NCBI RefSeq assembly: GCF_000426045.1
Contig: NZ_AUEP01000003.1
Location: 62,001 to 126,000, forward strand
Direction: 5' to 3'
Source of the DNA: Marmoricola sp. URHB0036
GTDB taxonomy: Bacteria > Actinomycetota > Actinomycetes > Propionibacteriales > Nocardioidaceae
DNA length: 64,000 nucleotides
In this document: positions 9,949-18,617 of the stretch, in pieces
Numbering within the stretch: the stretch's first letter is position 1
How the letters are laid out: each line of letters begins with the position of its first letter
The notes under the pieces: generated by a model
The model's database searches: none
The model's input: the letters and a program-made list of their open reading frames with translations, nothing else
What the model was told of the DNA's origin: nothing
Program-made: the position numbers and the translations under genes

Positions 9949-11544
9949 GTGCTTCGCCTGCCTGTGATCGCCTCCGCGGTACTCGTCGTCCTGGGGCTGG
10001 TCAGCGTCCCTGCGGCCACGCAGGCGCCCGCAGCGGCCGCCGGCGGGACCGTCAGCTGGCGCGCCTGCTCGGATCCCGAGCTCGACTACTTGGGCCTGGA
10101 GTGCGGCAGCCTCGCGGTGCCGCTCGACCACGACCACCCCGGCGGACCCACGATCCGGCTTGCCCTGACCCGCCGTGCGCACACGTCCACGACGTACAAC
10201 GGCGCGTTGCTGGTCAACCCCGGTGGCCCGGGTGGTTCCGGGCTGTCGATGCCCTCGCTGAGCGACTACGTGCCGGGCGACGTGGGGTCGACGTACGACT
10301 GGATCGGCTTCGACCCGCGCGGCGTCGGCGCCAGCTCGCCCTCGCTGCACTGCTCACGGCGGTTCTTCACCTGGAACCGGCCGAGCTACGTGCCGAAGTC
10401 GCCGGCGATCACGCGCGCGTGGCTGGCCCGCAGCCGCGCCTACGCCGCTGCCTGTGCCAACACCGCCGCCAAGCGGGCCCTGCTGCCGCACCTGACCACG
10501 CTCGACACCGTGCGCGACATGGACCTGGTCCGGCAGGCGCTCGGGGTCGACACGATCAGCTACTACGGCTTCTCCTACGGCACCTACCTCGGTGAGGTCT
10601 ACGCGACCCGCTACCCCAGCCGGGTCGGTCGCTTCGTGCTCGACGGCGTGGTCAACCCCAGCCGCGTCTGGTACGCCGCCAACCTCGACCAGGACCGCGC
10701 CTTCGACGCCAACATGAACGTGTTCTGGCAGTACGTCGCCCGCCACCCCGGCGCCTTCCACCTCGGCAAGCGCTGGCGGGTCATCAAGACCGGCTACTAC
10801 AAGCAGCTCAAGCGCCTCGACCGCAAGCCGGCCGCCAACGGCCGCCTCGGCCCCGACGAGCTCGCCGACGTGATGCTGGACGCCGGCTACTACGTCTACA
10901 ACTGGGTCGACCTCGGGCTGGCCTACTCGGCGCTGGTGCGCAAGCACCGCGGAGGCACCCTCGCCGCGCTCTACCGCGACGCCAACATGGGCGACGACAA
11001 CAGCTTCGCGATGTACAACGCGGTCCAGTGCTCCGACGTCGTGTGGCCCGGCTGGGCCCGCACCCGCGCGTCGAGCTGGGCCGTGCACCGCCGCGCGCCG
11101 TTCCTGACGTGGGGGAACACCTGGTACAACGCCCCCTGCCTGGCCTGGAAGTCGCCGGCCCACCGCCGTCTGGGGGTGACCGGGGGTGCGGTCAGCTCGA
11201 AGATCCTGCTGATCAGCGAGACGCGCGACGCGGCCACGCCGTACTCCGGAGCGCTGGCCGTGCGTCGGCTGTTCCCGAGCGCCTCGTTGGTCGCCGGGGT
11301 CAACGGGACCACCCACGCCAGCTCGTTGTCGGGCGTGCCCTGCGTGGACAACACGGTCGGCAACTACCTGCGGACCGGCCTCGTCCCGACCCGACTGGCC
11401 GGCAACCGTGCCGACCGGCGCTGCTCGCGGCTGCTGCCGCCGTCGCCCAACGGCGTCTGGGGACGTACGACGACCCCGACCGGCCAGGACCGCCTCTCAC
11501 CGCTGCTCCGGCACGCCCTGCTCAGTGCCCAGCGCCACCGCTGA
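9949..11544 (+). CDS. Secreted alpha/beta hydrolase, tripeptidyl aminopeptidase family
   Basis: Probable exported serine peptidase of 531 aa. It starts with a signal peptide (LRLPVIASAVLVVLGLVSVP, cleavage near the Ala run at ~30). The oxyanion strand NPGGPGGSG follows, then the nucleophile elbow GFSYGTYLG. The acid is in ISETRDAATPYSGA and the histidine in NGTTHASS near the C-terminus, with the TAP-like C-terminal domain around them. This fits Streptomyces SlpD/E/Tap-like enzymes that remove N-terminal peptides. GTG 9949 was chosen because GAGG lies ~8 bases upstream and the signal peptide begins there. Confidence 0.88.
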   Translation: MLRLPVIASAVLVVLGLVSVPAATQAPAAAAGGTVSWRACSDPELDYLGLECGSLAVPLDHDHPGGPTIRLALTRRAHTSTTYNGALLVNPGGPGGSGLSMPSLSDYVPGDVGSTYDWIGFDPRGVGASSPSLHCSRRFFTWNRPSYVPKSPAITRAWLARSRAYAAACANTAAKRALLPHLTTLDTVRDMDLVRQALGVDTISYYGFSYGTYLGEVYATRYPSRVGRFVLDGVVNPSRVWYAANLDQDRAFDANMNVFWQYVARHPGAFHLGKRWRVIKTGYYKQLKRLDRKPAANGRLGPDELADVMLDAGYYVYNWVDLGLAYSALVRKHRGGTLAALYRDANMGDDNSFAMYNAVQCSDVVWPGWARTRASSWAVHRRAPFLTWGNTWYNAPCLAWKSPAHRRLGVTGGAVSSKILLISETRDAATPYSGALAVRRLFPSASLVAGVNGTTHASSLSGVPCVDNTVGNYLRTGLVPTRLAGNRADRRCSRLLPPSPNGVWGRTTTPTGQDRLSPLLRHALLSAQRHR

Positions 11545-11550
11545 CGGGAC

Positions 11551-12759
11551 TCAGCCGACGTAGGTCCGCAGCCAGATCGTCGACTCGTCCGAACGCAGGC
11601 CGTCGAGCACGCTCTCCGGGAGCTCGGCGTCGATGTCGGTGACCACGAGTCCCTGCTCGCCCCGCGTCGCGAGGTACTGCGCGGTGACGTTGGCCTGCTG
11701 GTCGGCGAACACCTGGTTGACCGAGGCGAGCACGCCCGGGATGTTGTGGTGCAGCAGCGCGACCCGGAACCCGCTCTCGAGGCGCGGAGCCGCGACCTCG
11801 GGCAGGTTCACCGACAGCGCCGTAATGCCTCCGTGGGCGAAGGCGGAGAGCTTGCCGGAGACGAAGAAGCCGATCTCCTCCTGGGCCTCCTGGGTGGAGC
11901 CGCCGACGTGTGGGGTGAGGATGACGTTGGGCAGGCCGCGCAGCGCGGACTCGAACTCGTCGCCCTGGGCCTTCGGCTCGACCGGGAAGACGTCGAGGGC
12001 GGCTCCGGCGATGTGGCCGGAGAGGATGTTCTCGCGCAGGGCGATGTCGTCGACCACCATGCCGCGCGAGGCGTTGATGAACATCGAGCGCGGCTTCATC
12101 CGGGCGAACTGCTCGGCCCCGAACAGCCCGGCGTTGCCGGGACGGCCGTCGACGTGCAGGGAGACCACGTCGGCCTGCTCGAGGAGCTCGTCGAGGGTGC
12201 CCACGCGGCGGGCGTTGCCGTGGGCCAGGCGGTCGGCGGTGTCGAAGAAGATCACCCGGAAGCCGAGCGACTCGGCCAGGTTGGACAGCTGGGTGCCGAT
12301 GTTGCCGTAGCCGACGATGCCCAGCGTCCGACCGCGCACCTCGTGGCTGCCCTGGGCCGACTTGTCCCAGATGCCGTCGTGCATCCGCTGGGTCTTCTCA
12401 GGCAACCGGCGGGCGAGCGCGATGATCTCGCCGATGACGAGCTCCACCACGCTGCGGGTGTTGGAGTACGGCGCGTTGAAGGCCGCGATGCCGCGCTGGG
12501 CCGCTGCTGCGAGGTCGATCTGGTTGGTGCCGATGCAGAAGGCGCCGACCGCCAGCAGGTCGGGCGACTCGGCGAGGACGCGCTCGGTCACCTTGGTGTT
12601 GGAGCGGATGCCGACCATGGTCTTGCCCTGGAGGGCCTCGATCAGGTCGTCCTCACCCAGCGAGCTGGAGAGCGTGTGCACGACGAAGCCGTTGCGCTCG
12701 AAGACCTCGGTCGCCGCGGGATGGATGTTCTCGAGCAGTAGGACTTCGTGCTTGGTCAC
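11551..12759 (-). CDS. serA: D-3-phosphoglycerate dehydrogenase
   Basis: First enzyme of phosphorylated serine synthesis (3-phosphoglycerate to 3-phosphohydroxypyruvate, NAD). The 402 aa are close to the E. coli-type enzyme. The Rossmann motif GIVGYGNIG lies near residue 150, followed by INASRG and the catalytic His in LTPHVGGST. A C-terminal ACT domain (about 330-402, HHNIPGVLASVNQVFADQ) suggests serine feedback. It starts 26 bases after the XPB gene on the same strand, so they may share a transcript. The next enzyme of the pathway, serC, is in this window at 54385-55515, far away. Confidence 0.94.
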   Translation of the reverse strand: MTKHEVLLLENIHPAATEVFERNGFVVHTLSSSLGEDDLIEALQGKTMVGIRSNTKVTERVLAESPDLLAVGAFCIGTNQIDLAAAAQRGIAAFNAPYSNTRSVVELVIGEIIALARRLPEKTQRMHDGIWDKSAQGSHEVRGRTLGIVGYGNIGTQLSNLAESLGFRVIFFDTADRLAHGNARRVGTLDELLEQADVVSLHVDGRPGNAGLFGAEQFARMKPRSMFINASRGMVVDDIALRENILSGHIAGAALDVFPVEPKAQGDEFESALRGLPNVILTPHVGGSTQEAQEEIGFFVSGKLSAFAHGGITALSVNLPEVAAPRLESGFRVALLHHNIPGVLASVNQVFADQQANVTAQYLATRGEQGLVVTDIDAELPESVLDGLRSDESTIWLRTYVG

Positions 12760-12785
12760 CGAGCAAGCCTACGAGGGGCTCCGGG

Positions 12786-14453
12786 TCACAGATCGGCGGC
12801 ATCCACGATGCGATAGGCGTAGCCCTGCTCGGCCAGGAAGCGCTGCCGGTTCTGGGCGAAGTCGGCGTCGACGGTGTCGCGGCTGACGATCGCGTAGAAG
12901 CGAGCCGGCTTCTGGGTGCCGTCGGGTCCCTTCGCCTTGGGTCGCAGCAACCGTCCGAGGCGTTGCGCCTCCTCCTGACGGGACCCGAAGCTCCCGGACA
13001 CCTGGATCGCCACCGCCGCTCCGGGGAGGTCGACGGAGAAGTTGGCCACCTTGGAGACGACGAGCAGGTCGAGCTCGCCGGTGCGGAAGGCCTCGTAGAG
13101 CCGCTCACGCTCCTTGACGGTGGTGTCGCCCTTGATGACCGGAGCGTCGAGGTGCTCGGCGAGCTCGTCGAGCTGGTCGAGGTACTGGCCGATCACCAGC
13201 GTCGGCTCGCCGGCGTGCTGCTTGACCAGCTGCTCGGCCACGAGCGTCTTGGCGTGGGTGCAGCTGGCCAGCCGGTAGCGCTCGTCGGGGTCGGCGGTGG
13301 CGTAGGCCAGCCGCTCGCCCTCGGGCAGCGTGACCCGGACCTCGACGCAGTCGGCGGGCGCGATCCAGCCCTGGCTCTCGATGTCCTTCCACGGGGCGTC
13401 GTAGCGCTTGGGCCCGATCAGGCTGAACACGTCGCCCTCGCGCCCGTCCTCGCGCACGAGGGTGGCGGTCAGGCCGATGCGCCGGCGTGCCTGCAGGTCG
13501 GCGGTCATCCGGAAGATCGGCGCCGGGAGCAGGTGCACCTCGTCGTAGACGATCAGGCCCCAGTCGCGGGCGTCGAGCAGCTCGAGGTGGGGGTAGACGC
13601 CCTTCCGGCGCATGGTGAGCACCTGGTAGGTCGCGATCGTGACGGGGCGGATCTCCTTGCGCGCGCCGCTGTACTCCCCGATCTCCTCCTCGGTCAGGCT
13701 GGTGCGGCGTACGAGCTCGGACTTCCACTGGCGGGCGCTCACGGTGTTGGTGACCAGGATCAGCGTCGTCGCCTGCGCGCGGGCCATGGCGGCGGCGCCG
13801 ACCAGGGTCTTGCCCGCGCCACAGGGGAGTACGACGACCCCGGAACCGCCGTGCCAGAACGAGTCGGCCGCCTCCTGCTGGTAGGCCCGCAACGTCCAGT
13901 CGGACTCGTCGAGCTTGATCGCGTGGGCCTCGCCGTCGACGTAGCCCGCGAAGTCCTCCGCCGGCCAGCCGAGCTTGAGCAGTGCCTGCTTGAGGTTGCC
14001 GCGCTGGCTGGGGTGTACGGCGACCGCGCCCCCCTCGGCACCCGGCTGGTCGTCGAGTCGCTCACCGAGCATGCCGGCGACCTTCTTGCTGCGCGCCACC
14101 TCCTCGAAGACGGCGCGGTCGTTGCTCGCGAGCACGAGCCCGTGGGTGGGGTGCTTGTCGAGGCGCAACCGCCCGTAGCGCGCCATCGTCTCGGCCACGT
14201 CGACCAGCAGGGCGTGCGGCACGGCGTAGCGACTGAAGGTGAGCAGCACGTTGACGACCTGCTCGGCGTCGTGGCCGGCGGCTCGCGCGTTCCACAGCCC
14301 GAGCGGGGTCAGCCGGTAGGTGTGGATGTGCTCCGGACTGCGCTCGAGCTCGGCGAAGGGCGCGATCGCCTTGCGGCAGGCGTCGGCCTGCTCGTGGTCG
14401 ACCTCGAGCAGGAGGGTCTTGTCCGACTGGACGATGAGGGGGCCGTCATTCAT
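12786..14453 (-). CDS. DNA repair helicase XPB
   Basis: Superfamily 2 helicase of 555 aa, an actinobacterial XPB/ERCC3 homologue for DNA unwinding in repair. It has an N-terminal damage-recognition-like region with the start DGPLIVQSDKTLLLEVDHEQ. Motif I is LPCGAGKTLVG, the DEAH-box equivalent is YDEVH, and motif III is LTATLVRE. Motif VI is QRLGRLLRPK near residue 490. Length matches mycobacterial XPB (about 540-550 aa). Two genes upstream on the same strand lies the large protein with an XPB-N-terminal-like domain, a partner found near XPB in other actinobacteria. Confidence 0.94.
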   Translation of the reverse strand: MNDGPLIVQSDKTLLLEVDHEQADACRKAIAPFAELERSPEHIHTYRLTPLGLWNARAAGHDAEQVVNVLLTFSRYAVPHALLVDVAETMARYGRLRLDKHPTHGLVLASNDRAVFEEVARSKKVAGMLGERLDDQPGAEGGAVAVHPSQRGNLKQALLKLGWPAEDFAGYVDGEAHAIKLDESDWTLRAYQQEAADSFWHGGSGVVVLPCGAGKTLVGAAAMARAQATTLILVTNTVSARQWKSELVRRTSLTEEEIGEYSGARKEIRPVTIATYQVLTMRRKGVYPHLELLDARDWGLIVYDEVHLLPAPIFRMTADLQARRRIGLTATLVREDGREGDVFSLIGPKRYDAPWKDIESQGWIAPADCVEVRVTLPEGERLAYATADPDERYRLASCTHAKTLVAEQLVKQHAGEPTLVIGQYLDQLDELAEHLDAPVIKGDTTVKERERLYEAFRTGELDLLVVSKVANFSVDLPGAAVAIQVSGSFGSRQEEAQRLGRLLRPKAKGPDGTQKPARFYAIVSRDTVDADFAQNRQRFLAEQGYAYRIVDAADL

Positions 14454-14484
14454 GTCGGATCAACTCTACGGACCCGGCCTGACA

Positions 14485-14922
14485 TCACTGCGAGGTCTGC
14501 AAGGTGAGGTCTCCTGGCTTGGCGCCGAGGTGGCGCAGGGTCTCGACCAGCAGCTCGGCGAGCGTGGGGGCGGCGGTGAGGGCGACGTACATGTCGAAGT
14601 TGGGGACGACGCTGTCGAACTCGCGCGTGCTCTCCTCGGGACTGCGCCAGCCCAGCGAGAGCAGCCGGTCGATCGAGGCCTGGCTCATCTCCCAGGTGCC
14701 GCCCAGCGACGTGGCCCCGACGCACTCGGCGGTGTAGAGGTCCTCGATCCGTAGCACCTGGACGTAGCGCGTGGCCGCCGGCTTCGCACGCCGGCCGAAG
14801 AGACTGCGCTTCGGGAGCGGGTCGGCGGTGGGCTCACCGAGGATCAGGAAGCTGCCCTCCGCGAGCAGACCGAGAGCGAGCAGCAGGGCTGCCTGCACGT
14901 CCTCCCAGTCCCCGAACGTCAT
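14485..14922 (-). CDS. Small conserved protein, TY-Chap/YbjN-like
   Basis: A 145-residue soluble protein. I do not recognise it firmly. The overall plan, with a C-terminal block PNFDMYVALTAAPTLAELL before a helix, resembles actinobacterial YbjN/TY-chaperone-like families. The N-terminus (WEDVQAALLLALGLLAEGSFLILGE) looks like a two-helix cap. It sits between the racemase and XPB genes on the same strand, 31 bases from XPB, so it is likely in the same transcript. No catalytic motif is visible. Confidence 0.6.
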   Translation of the reverse strand: MTFGDWEDVQAALLLALGLLAEGSFLILGEPTADPLPKRSLFGRRAKPAATRYVQVLRIEDLYTAECVGATSLGGTWEMSQASIDRLLSLGWRSPEESTREFDSVVPNFDMYVALTAAPTLAELLVETLRHLGAKPGDLTLQTSQ

Positions 14923-14959
14923 GGGCTCAGGCTACGGCTGCCGCCTGCCTGCGGAACCT

Positions 14960-15649
14960 TCATCCCAAAGCAGCGTCCAGCGCCGCCTCGACGTGGATGC
15001 GCGTGGTCGGGAACGAGGGGACCTCGAGGTCGTCCGGACCGATCAGCATCTCGATCTCGGTGCACCCGAGGATGACGCCCTCGGCTCCGCGCTGGACGAG
15101 CCGATCCACGACGTCGACGTACGCCGCACGCGACTCGTCGCGGACGACGCCGAGGCAGAGCTCGTCGTAGATGACGCGGTGGACCAGCGCCTGGTCCGCG
15201 GTGGACGGCACCAGCACGGTCAGCCCGTGGGACTCGAGCCGGTCGCGGTAGAAGTCCTGCGCCATGGTGAACCCGGTCGCCAGCAGCCCGACGGTGGTGA
15301 GTCCGGCCCCGCGGACGGCGGCGGCGGTGGCGTCGCCGAGGTGCAGCAGCGGGATGGAGACGGCGTCCTGGATGACGTCGGCCACCTTGTGCATCGTGTT
15401 GGTGCACAGCACGAGCAGGTCGGCGCCGCCGGCCTCGAGCCGACGTGCGTCGGCAGCCAGCAGCTGGCCTGCCTCGTCCCACCGACCGGCGACCTGCATC
15501 TCCTCGATGGGAGCGAAGTCGACCGACAGCATCAGCAGCCGGGCGGAGTGCAGCCCACCGAGCCGGTCGCGGACGAGCTCGTTGGCCAGTCGGTAGTAGA
15601 TGGCCGTGGACTCCCAGCTCATCCCGCCGAGCAGTCCGATGGTGCGCAT
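14960..15649 (-). CDS. Aspartate/glutamate racemase family protein
   Basis: Cofactor-independent amino acid racemase of 229 aa. The N-terminus IGLLGGMSWESTAIYY is typical of the aspartate racemase/YgeA branch. The two catalytic cysteines lie in LVLCTNTMH (about residue 82) and ILGCTEIEML (about residue 195). Both are intact, so racemase activity is likely; the substrate is not determined. It lies 9 bases after the WYL protein stop on the same strand. Confidence 0.88.
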   Translation of the reverse strand: MRTIGLLGGMSWESTAIYYRLANELVRDRLGGLHSARLLMLSVDFAPIEEMQVAGRWDEAGQLLAADARRLEAGGADLLVLCTNTMHKVADVIQDAVSIPLLHLGDATAAAVRGAGLTTVGLLATGFTMAQDFYRDRLESHGLTVLVPSTADQALVHRVIYDELCLGVVRDESRAAYVDVVDRLVQRGAEGVILGCTEIEMLIGPDDLEVPSFPTTRIHVEAALDAALG

Positions 15650-15658
15650 CCGCTCACG

Positions 15659-17812
15659 CTAGCCGGGTCGGCTGACAGCGGTGATGCGGTGCAGCGAGAA
15701 CGACCGCTGGGAGTCACTGCGCTCGTCGTACGCCGTGACCTGGCCGCCCTCGACCCTCTCCGGGGTGACCATCCGCTCGGCGACGGTGCCGTCGTTGCCG
15801 ACGTAGCCGATGACCAGCTGCTCCCGGGACTCGGCGGCCTGGCGCAGCATCGCGATGACGTCGGCGGGCGTGGACGCGCTGGCGCCGCGGGTCGGCCGGC
15901 CCGCGGTCGACCGGTCACCGACCCGGATCGCCGACACGACCGCTGCTGTGTGGGCGGCGGTGCGGGCACCCGCCCCGGCCGGCGTACGACGCCTGGACCG
16001 TGCCCGGAACACATCGGGCCGGGCCACCCGCACGGTGCCGTCGACGGCTTCCACGACCGGAGCCAGGCCGAGCTCGCGGATGCGCGGGAGCAGGGTGCCG
16101 AGCGGCACGTCGGAGACCACGACGGTCGGCGCGATCCGGCGCAGCCGCAGCGACTCGGCGCCGGTGGCGTGCATCAGCTCGGTCAGCGCGGTCTCGTCGT
16201 CGCTGCGGAGGAAGGACTCGGCGTGCCCGGCCCGCAGGGTCCCGAACCGGCGGGACACGTCGTCGACGAGGTAGCTGAGCGACTGCGGCACCGGCGTCCT
16301 GGAGGTCGAGGCGACGAAGTCGTGCACCTCGGCCGCGGACCAGCCGGCGTCGAACGCCCGCCGCACCGAGGACGCCGCGAACCGGTAGACGGTGGCGCCG
16401 CCCCGCGACTCGACGTCGGCCACCAGTGAGAGCTTGCGGGCCAGCTCCTGCTCCAGCGGCCCGGGGGCGATCGCGGTCAGGTCTGCCTGCAGCAGGATGT
16501 GGTCGACCGGTGCGGGCAGCAGCCGCTCCAGCGCGTCGGTCGGATCCTCGCCGGCGACGACCAACCGGCCGAAGCTCGACATGGCGTCCAGCCCGGCGAT
16601 CCCGAGCAGGGCTGCCTCGGCCAGCATCGGAGCCACCTGGTCGAGCCGGGCCAGCGGTCGACGGGGCCGGCGCCAGCGCAGCCGCTGGGTCAGCGACGCG
16701 ACGCCGGTGCCGGCCGCGAGCGCGTGGTCGGCCGGCAGGTCGGCGAGCTCCGCCAGCACGTCGTTTCGCAGGGCGACCAGCCAGCTGCGCGGCAGGTCGG
16801 GCGAGAGGGCGTTGACGGGCTTGTCGCCGATGCGGCCCCCGACCGCCGAGACGAGGCGAGGACTGGCCAGCCAGGCCCGCGCGAGGACGAGCCAGCGGCG
16901 GGCCGGCGAGCCGAGCAGCCAGCTGTCGTAGGCGTCGGTGGGCAGCCAGGCGGCGTCCACGTCGTCGGTCATGCCCTGGTCGAGGAGGCCGGCCGCGGCC
17001 GCGGTCTCGATGACCAGGGCGGCCACGTCCGGCTCGACGTGCAGCAGTGCGGCCGTCGTACGCAGCTCGCGTACGCCGAGACCGCCCGCCTTCAGCGCGG
17101 CCGGGGGATGGGTGCCCCACCGGTCGAGGAGCAGCTCGGTGCGTCGTACGAGCTCGAAGGCGGCGCCGGCCGCGGCCCGGTCGACCAGGGCCTGCGCCCG
17201 CTCCGACGTGGCCGGCTCCGGGGGAGCGTCCACCCTCCGTCCGGCCGCCGCATCGAGCTCGAGGCGCACCGACCAGGGCAGCCGGACGTGCCGTTCGTCC
17301 ACGTGCACGAGCAGGCCGAGCGCGACCAGGTCGGCGGTCGGCCCGGCGGCCCCGCTCCAGCGGCCGTCGGCTCGCGTCTCGGCGAGATGGTCCAGGATCG
17401 TGCGCGCCGGCGGTTCCAGCCGCTCCAGCAGCCCGGGCACCTCCTCGGGAGGGGGACCGTCGGGCAACCGGAGCACCTCGCGGACGACCAGGACCGGTCG
17501 GTCGGGCGAGCCCCAGACGAGCGCCAGTGTGCGCAACCGGTCGAGTGCCTGCTCGACCGCCTCGGCGGGCACTCCGAGCGCGGCGGGATCGGTCTCCTGC
17601 ACGACCGCCTGGAGCACGGTGAGCTCCAGGGTGTCCAGCCCGTCCAGCGCCCGCAGCACCGAGGCCTTCACCACCACCCGGGCCGCGAGCTGGGAGGAGT
17701 CGTGCGGTGCGGGCGCGGCCAGATCGGGGCGCGCGTCGAGCAGCGCGGACAGCTGCTGCTCGGACCAGCCGCGCAGCTGGTCGGCGAGGGTGCGAGGGGC
17801 CGACGTGGACAT
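15659..17812 (-). CDS. Helicase-associated (XPB/Ssl2 N-terminal-like) protein with WYL-like C-terminus
   Basis: Large 717-residue protein without helicase motifs. A long all-alpha N-terminal part is followed by a region like the XPB/Ssl2 N-terminal domain (about 430-570, including DHILLQADLTAIAPGPLEQEL, given here only to the family hallmark). The C-terminal ~80 residues look like a WYL ligand/nucleic-acid-binding fold (REQLVIGYVGNDG...SFSLHRITAV). Mycobacteria carry a similar gene next to XPB, so a shared role in DNA repair or its control is plausible but inferred. It is the first gene of the minus-strand run ending in serA. Confidence 0.82.
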   Translation of the reverse strand: MSTSAPRTLADQLRGWSEQQLSALLDARPDLAAPAPHDSSQLAARVVVKASVLRALDGLDTLELTVLQAVVQETDPAALGVPAEAVEQALDRLRTLALVWGSPDRPVLVVREVLRLPDGPPPEEVPGLLERLEPPARTILDHLAETRADGRWSGAAGPTADLVALGLLVHVDERHVRLPWSVRLELDAAAGRRVDAPPEPATSERAQALVDRAAAGAAFELVRRTELLLDRWGTHPPAALKAGGLGVRELRTTAALLHVEPDVAALVIETAAAAGLLDQGMTDDVDAAWLPTDAYDSWLLGSPARRWLVLARAWLASPRLVSAVGGRIGDKPVNALSPDLPRSWLVALRNDVLAELADLPADHALAAGTGVASLTQRLRWRRPRRPLARLDQVAPMLAEAALLGIAGLDAMSSFGRLVVAGEDPTDALERLLPAPVDHILLQADLTAIAPGPLEQELARKLSLVADVESRGGATVYRFAASSVRRAFDAGWSAAEVHDFVASTSRTPVPQSLSYLVDDVSRRFGTLRAGHAESFLRSDDETALTELMHATGAESLRLRRIAPTVVVSDVPLGTLLPRIRELGLAPVVEAVDGTVRVARPDVFRARSRRRTPAGAGARTAAHTAAVVSAIRVGDRSTAGRPTRGASASTPADVIAMLRQAAESREQLVIGYVGNDGTVAERMVTPERVEGGQVTAYDERSDSQRSFSLHRITAVSRPG

Positions 17813-17839
17813 CCGGCCAATTCTACGCAGGGGGTCGTC

Positions 17840-18523
17840 TCACTCCCACGGTTCGCTGAGCCGCTCCACCCGGTACGCCGCCGTGCTGGTGTTCCCGTCG
17901 GTGTCGGCCAGCTCGACCCGCCACCCGTCGGCGAACTGGTCGACGCCCTCGATCATCGCGATGGTGCCGCTCAGCAGGACCGTGCCCGGGCGCAGCATTC
18001 CGGCCTCGTCGAGCCGGTCGATCCAGTAGCCGGGGGAGAGCAGCTCGGCCGGCGACCCGTCGGAGATCAGCTCCTCGTCGTGGCCGTGGGTCACCCAGGC
18101 GCGCAGGCTGAAGTCGTCGAACCCGTCGGCCACCCGGTCCCAGCGCCAGGCCCGGTTGCCCACGATGTCGGCGGACTGCTTGCTCCAGGCGACCCCGTGC
18201 CTCTCGAGCTCGCGGTCGGTGTGGTCGCAGGCGGCGGCGACGAGCAGGTCGTCGGGGGAGCCTCCGACCGCGAGCGCCCACTCGGCCTCGCCGGAGGTGC
18301 GTCCGTGCGGGACCTGCACCCTGTCGTCCTGCCGAGCGAGCAGGCTGCTCAGCGGGTAGAGAGTCGGCACGGAGTCCGGAGCCGGCACGCCCAGGTCGGC
18401 CAGCTCCGCGACGTGCCGCCGGACCGCGGCGGAGTCCCGGCCGGCGTACCCCGCGTTGAACAGCCACCCCACCTCGATGGTGCGGGAGGCCTCGCCGACG
18501 ACGTCGAGCTCGAGCACGGTCAT
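17840..18523 (-). CDS. DUF2848 family protein
   Basis: Soluble protein of 227 aa that matches DUF2848, a family near fumarylacetoacetate hydrolase-like folds with no settled reaction. Landmarks are NAGYAGRD near the N-terminus, GEAEWALAVGG, ACDHTDRELE and the tail GTVLLSGTIAMIEG. I start at ATG 18523, which has GAGGGG 6 bases upstream. A longer reading up to 18799 would run antisense to the MFS gene. It is divergent from that transporter (94 bases between starts), so the pair may share a substrate, but this is inference. Confidence 0.78.
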   Translation of the reverse strand: MTVLELDVVGEASRTIEVGWLFNAGYAGRDSAAVRRHVAELADLGVPAPDSVPTLYPLSSLLARQDDRVQVPHGRTSGEAEWALAVGGSPDDLLVAAACDHTDRELERHGVAWSKQSADIVGNRAWRWDRVADGFDDFSLRAWVTHGHDEELISDGSPAELLSPGYWIDRLDEAGMLRPGTVLLSGTIAMIEGVDQFADGWRVELADTDGNTSTAAYRVERLSEPWE

Positions 18524-18617
18524 GCGTATCCCCTCGGTTTGGAAGCGGCCCAGACGGGCAAGGGCGTGGGTAACCACTGTGGAACACGCACCCAATCCCG
18601 AGGAAAGGGGCCTGCGG

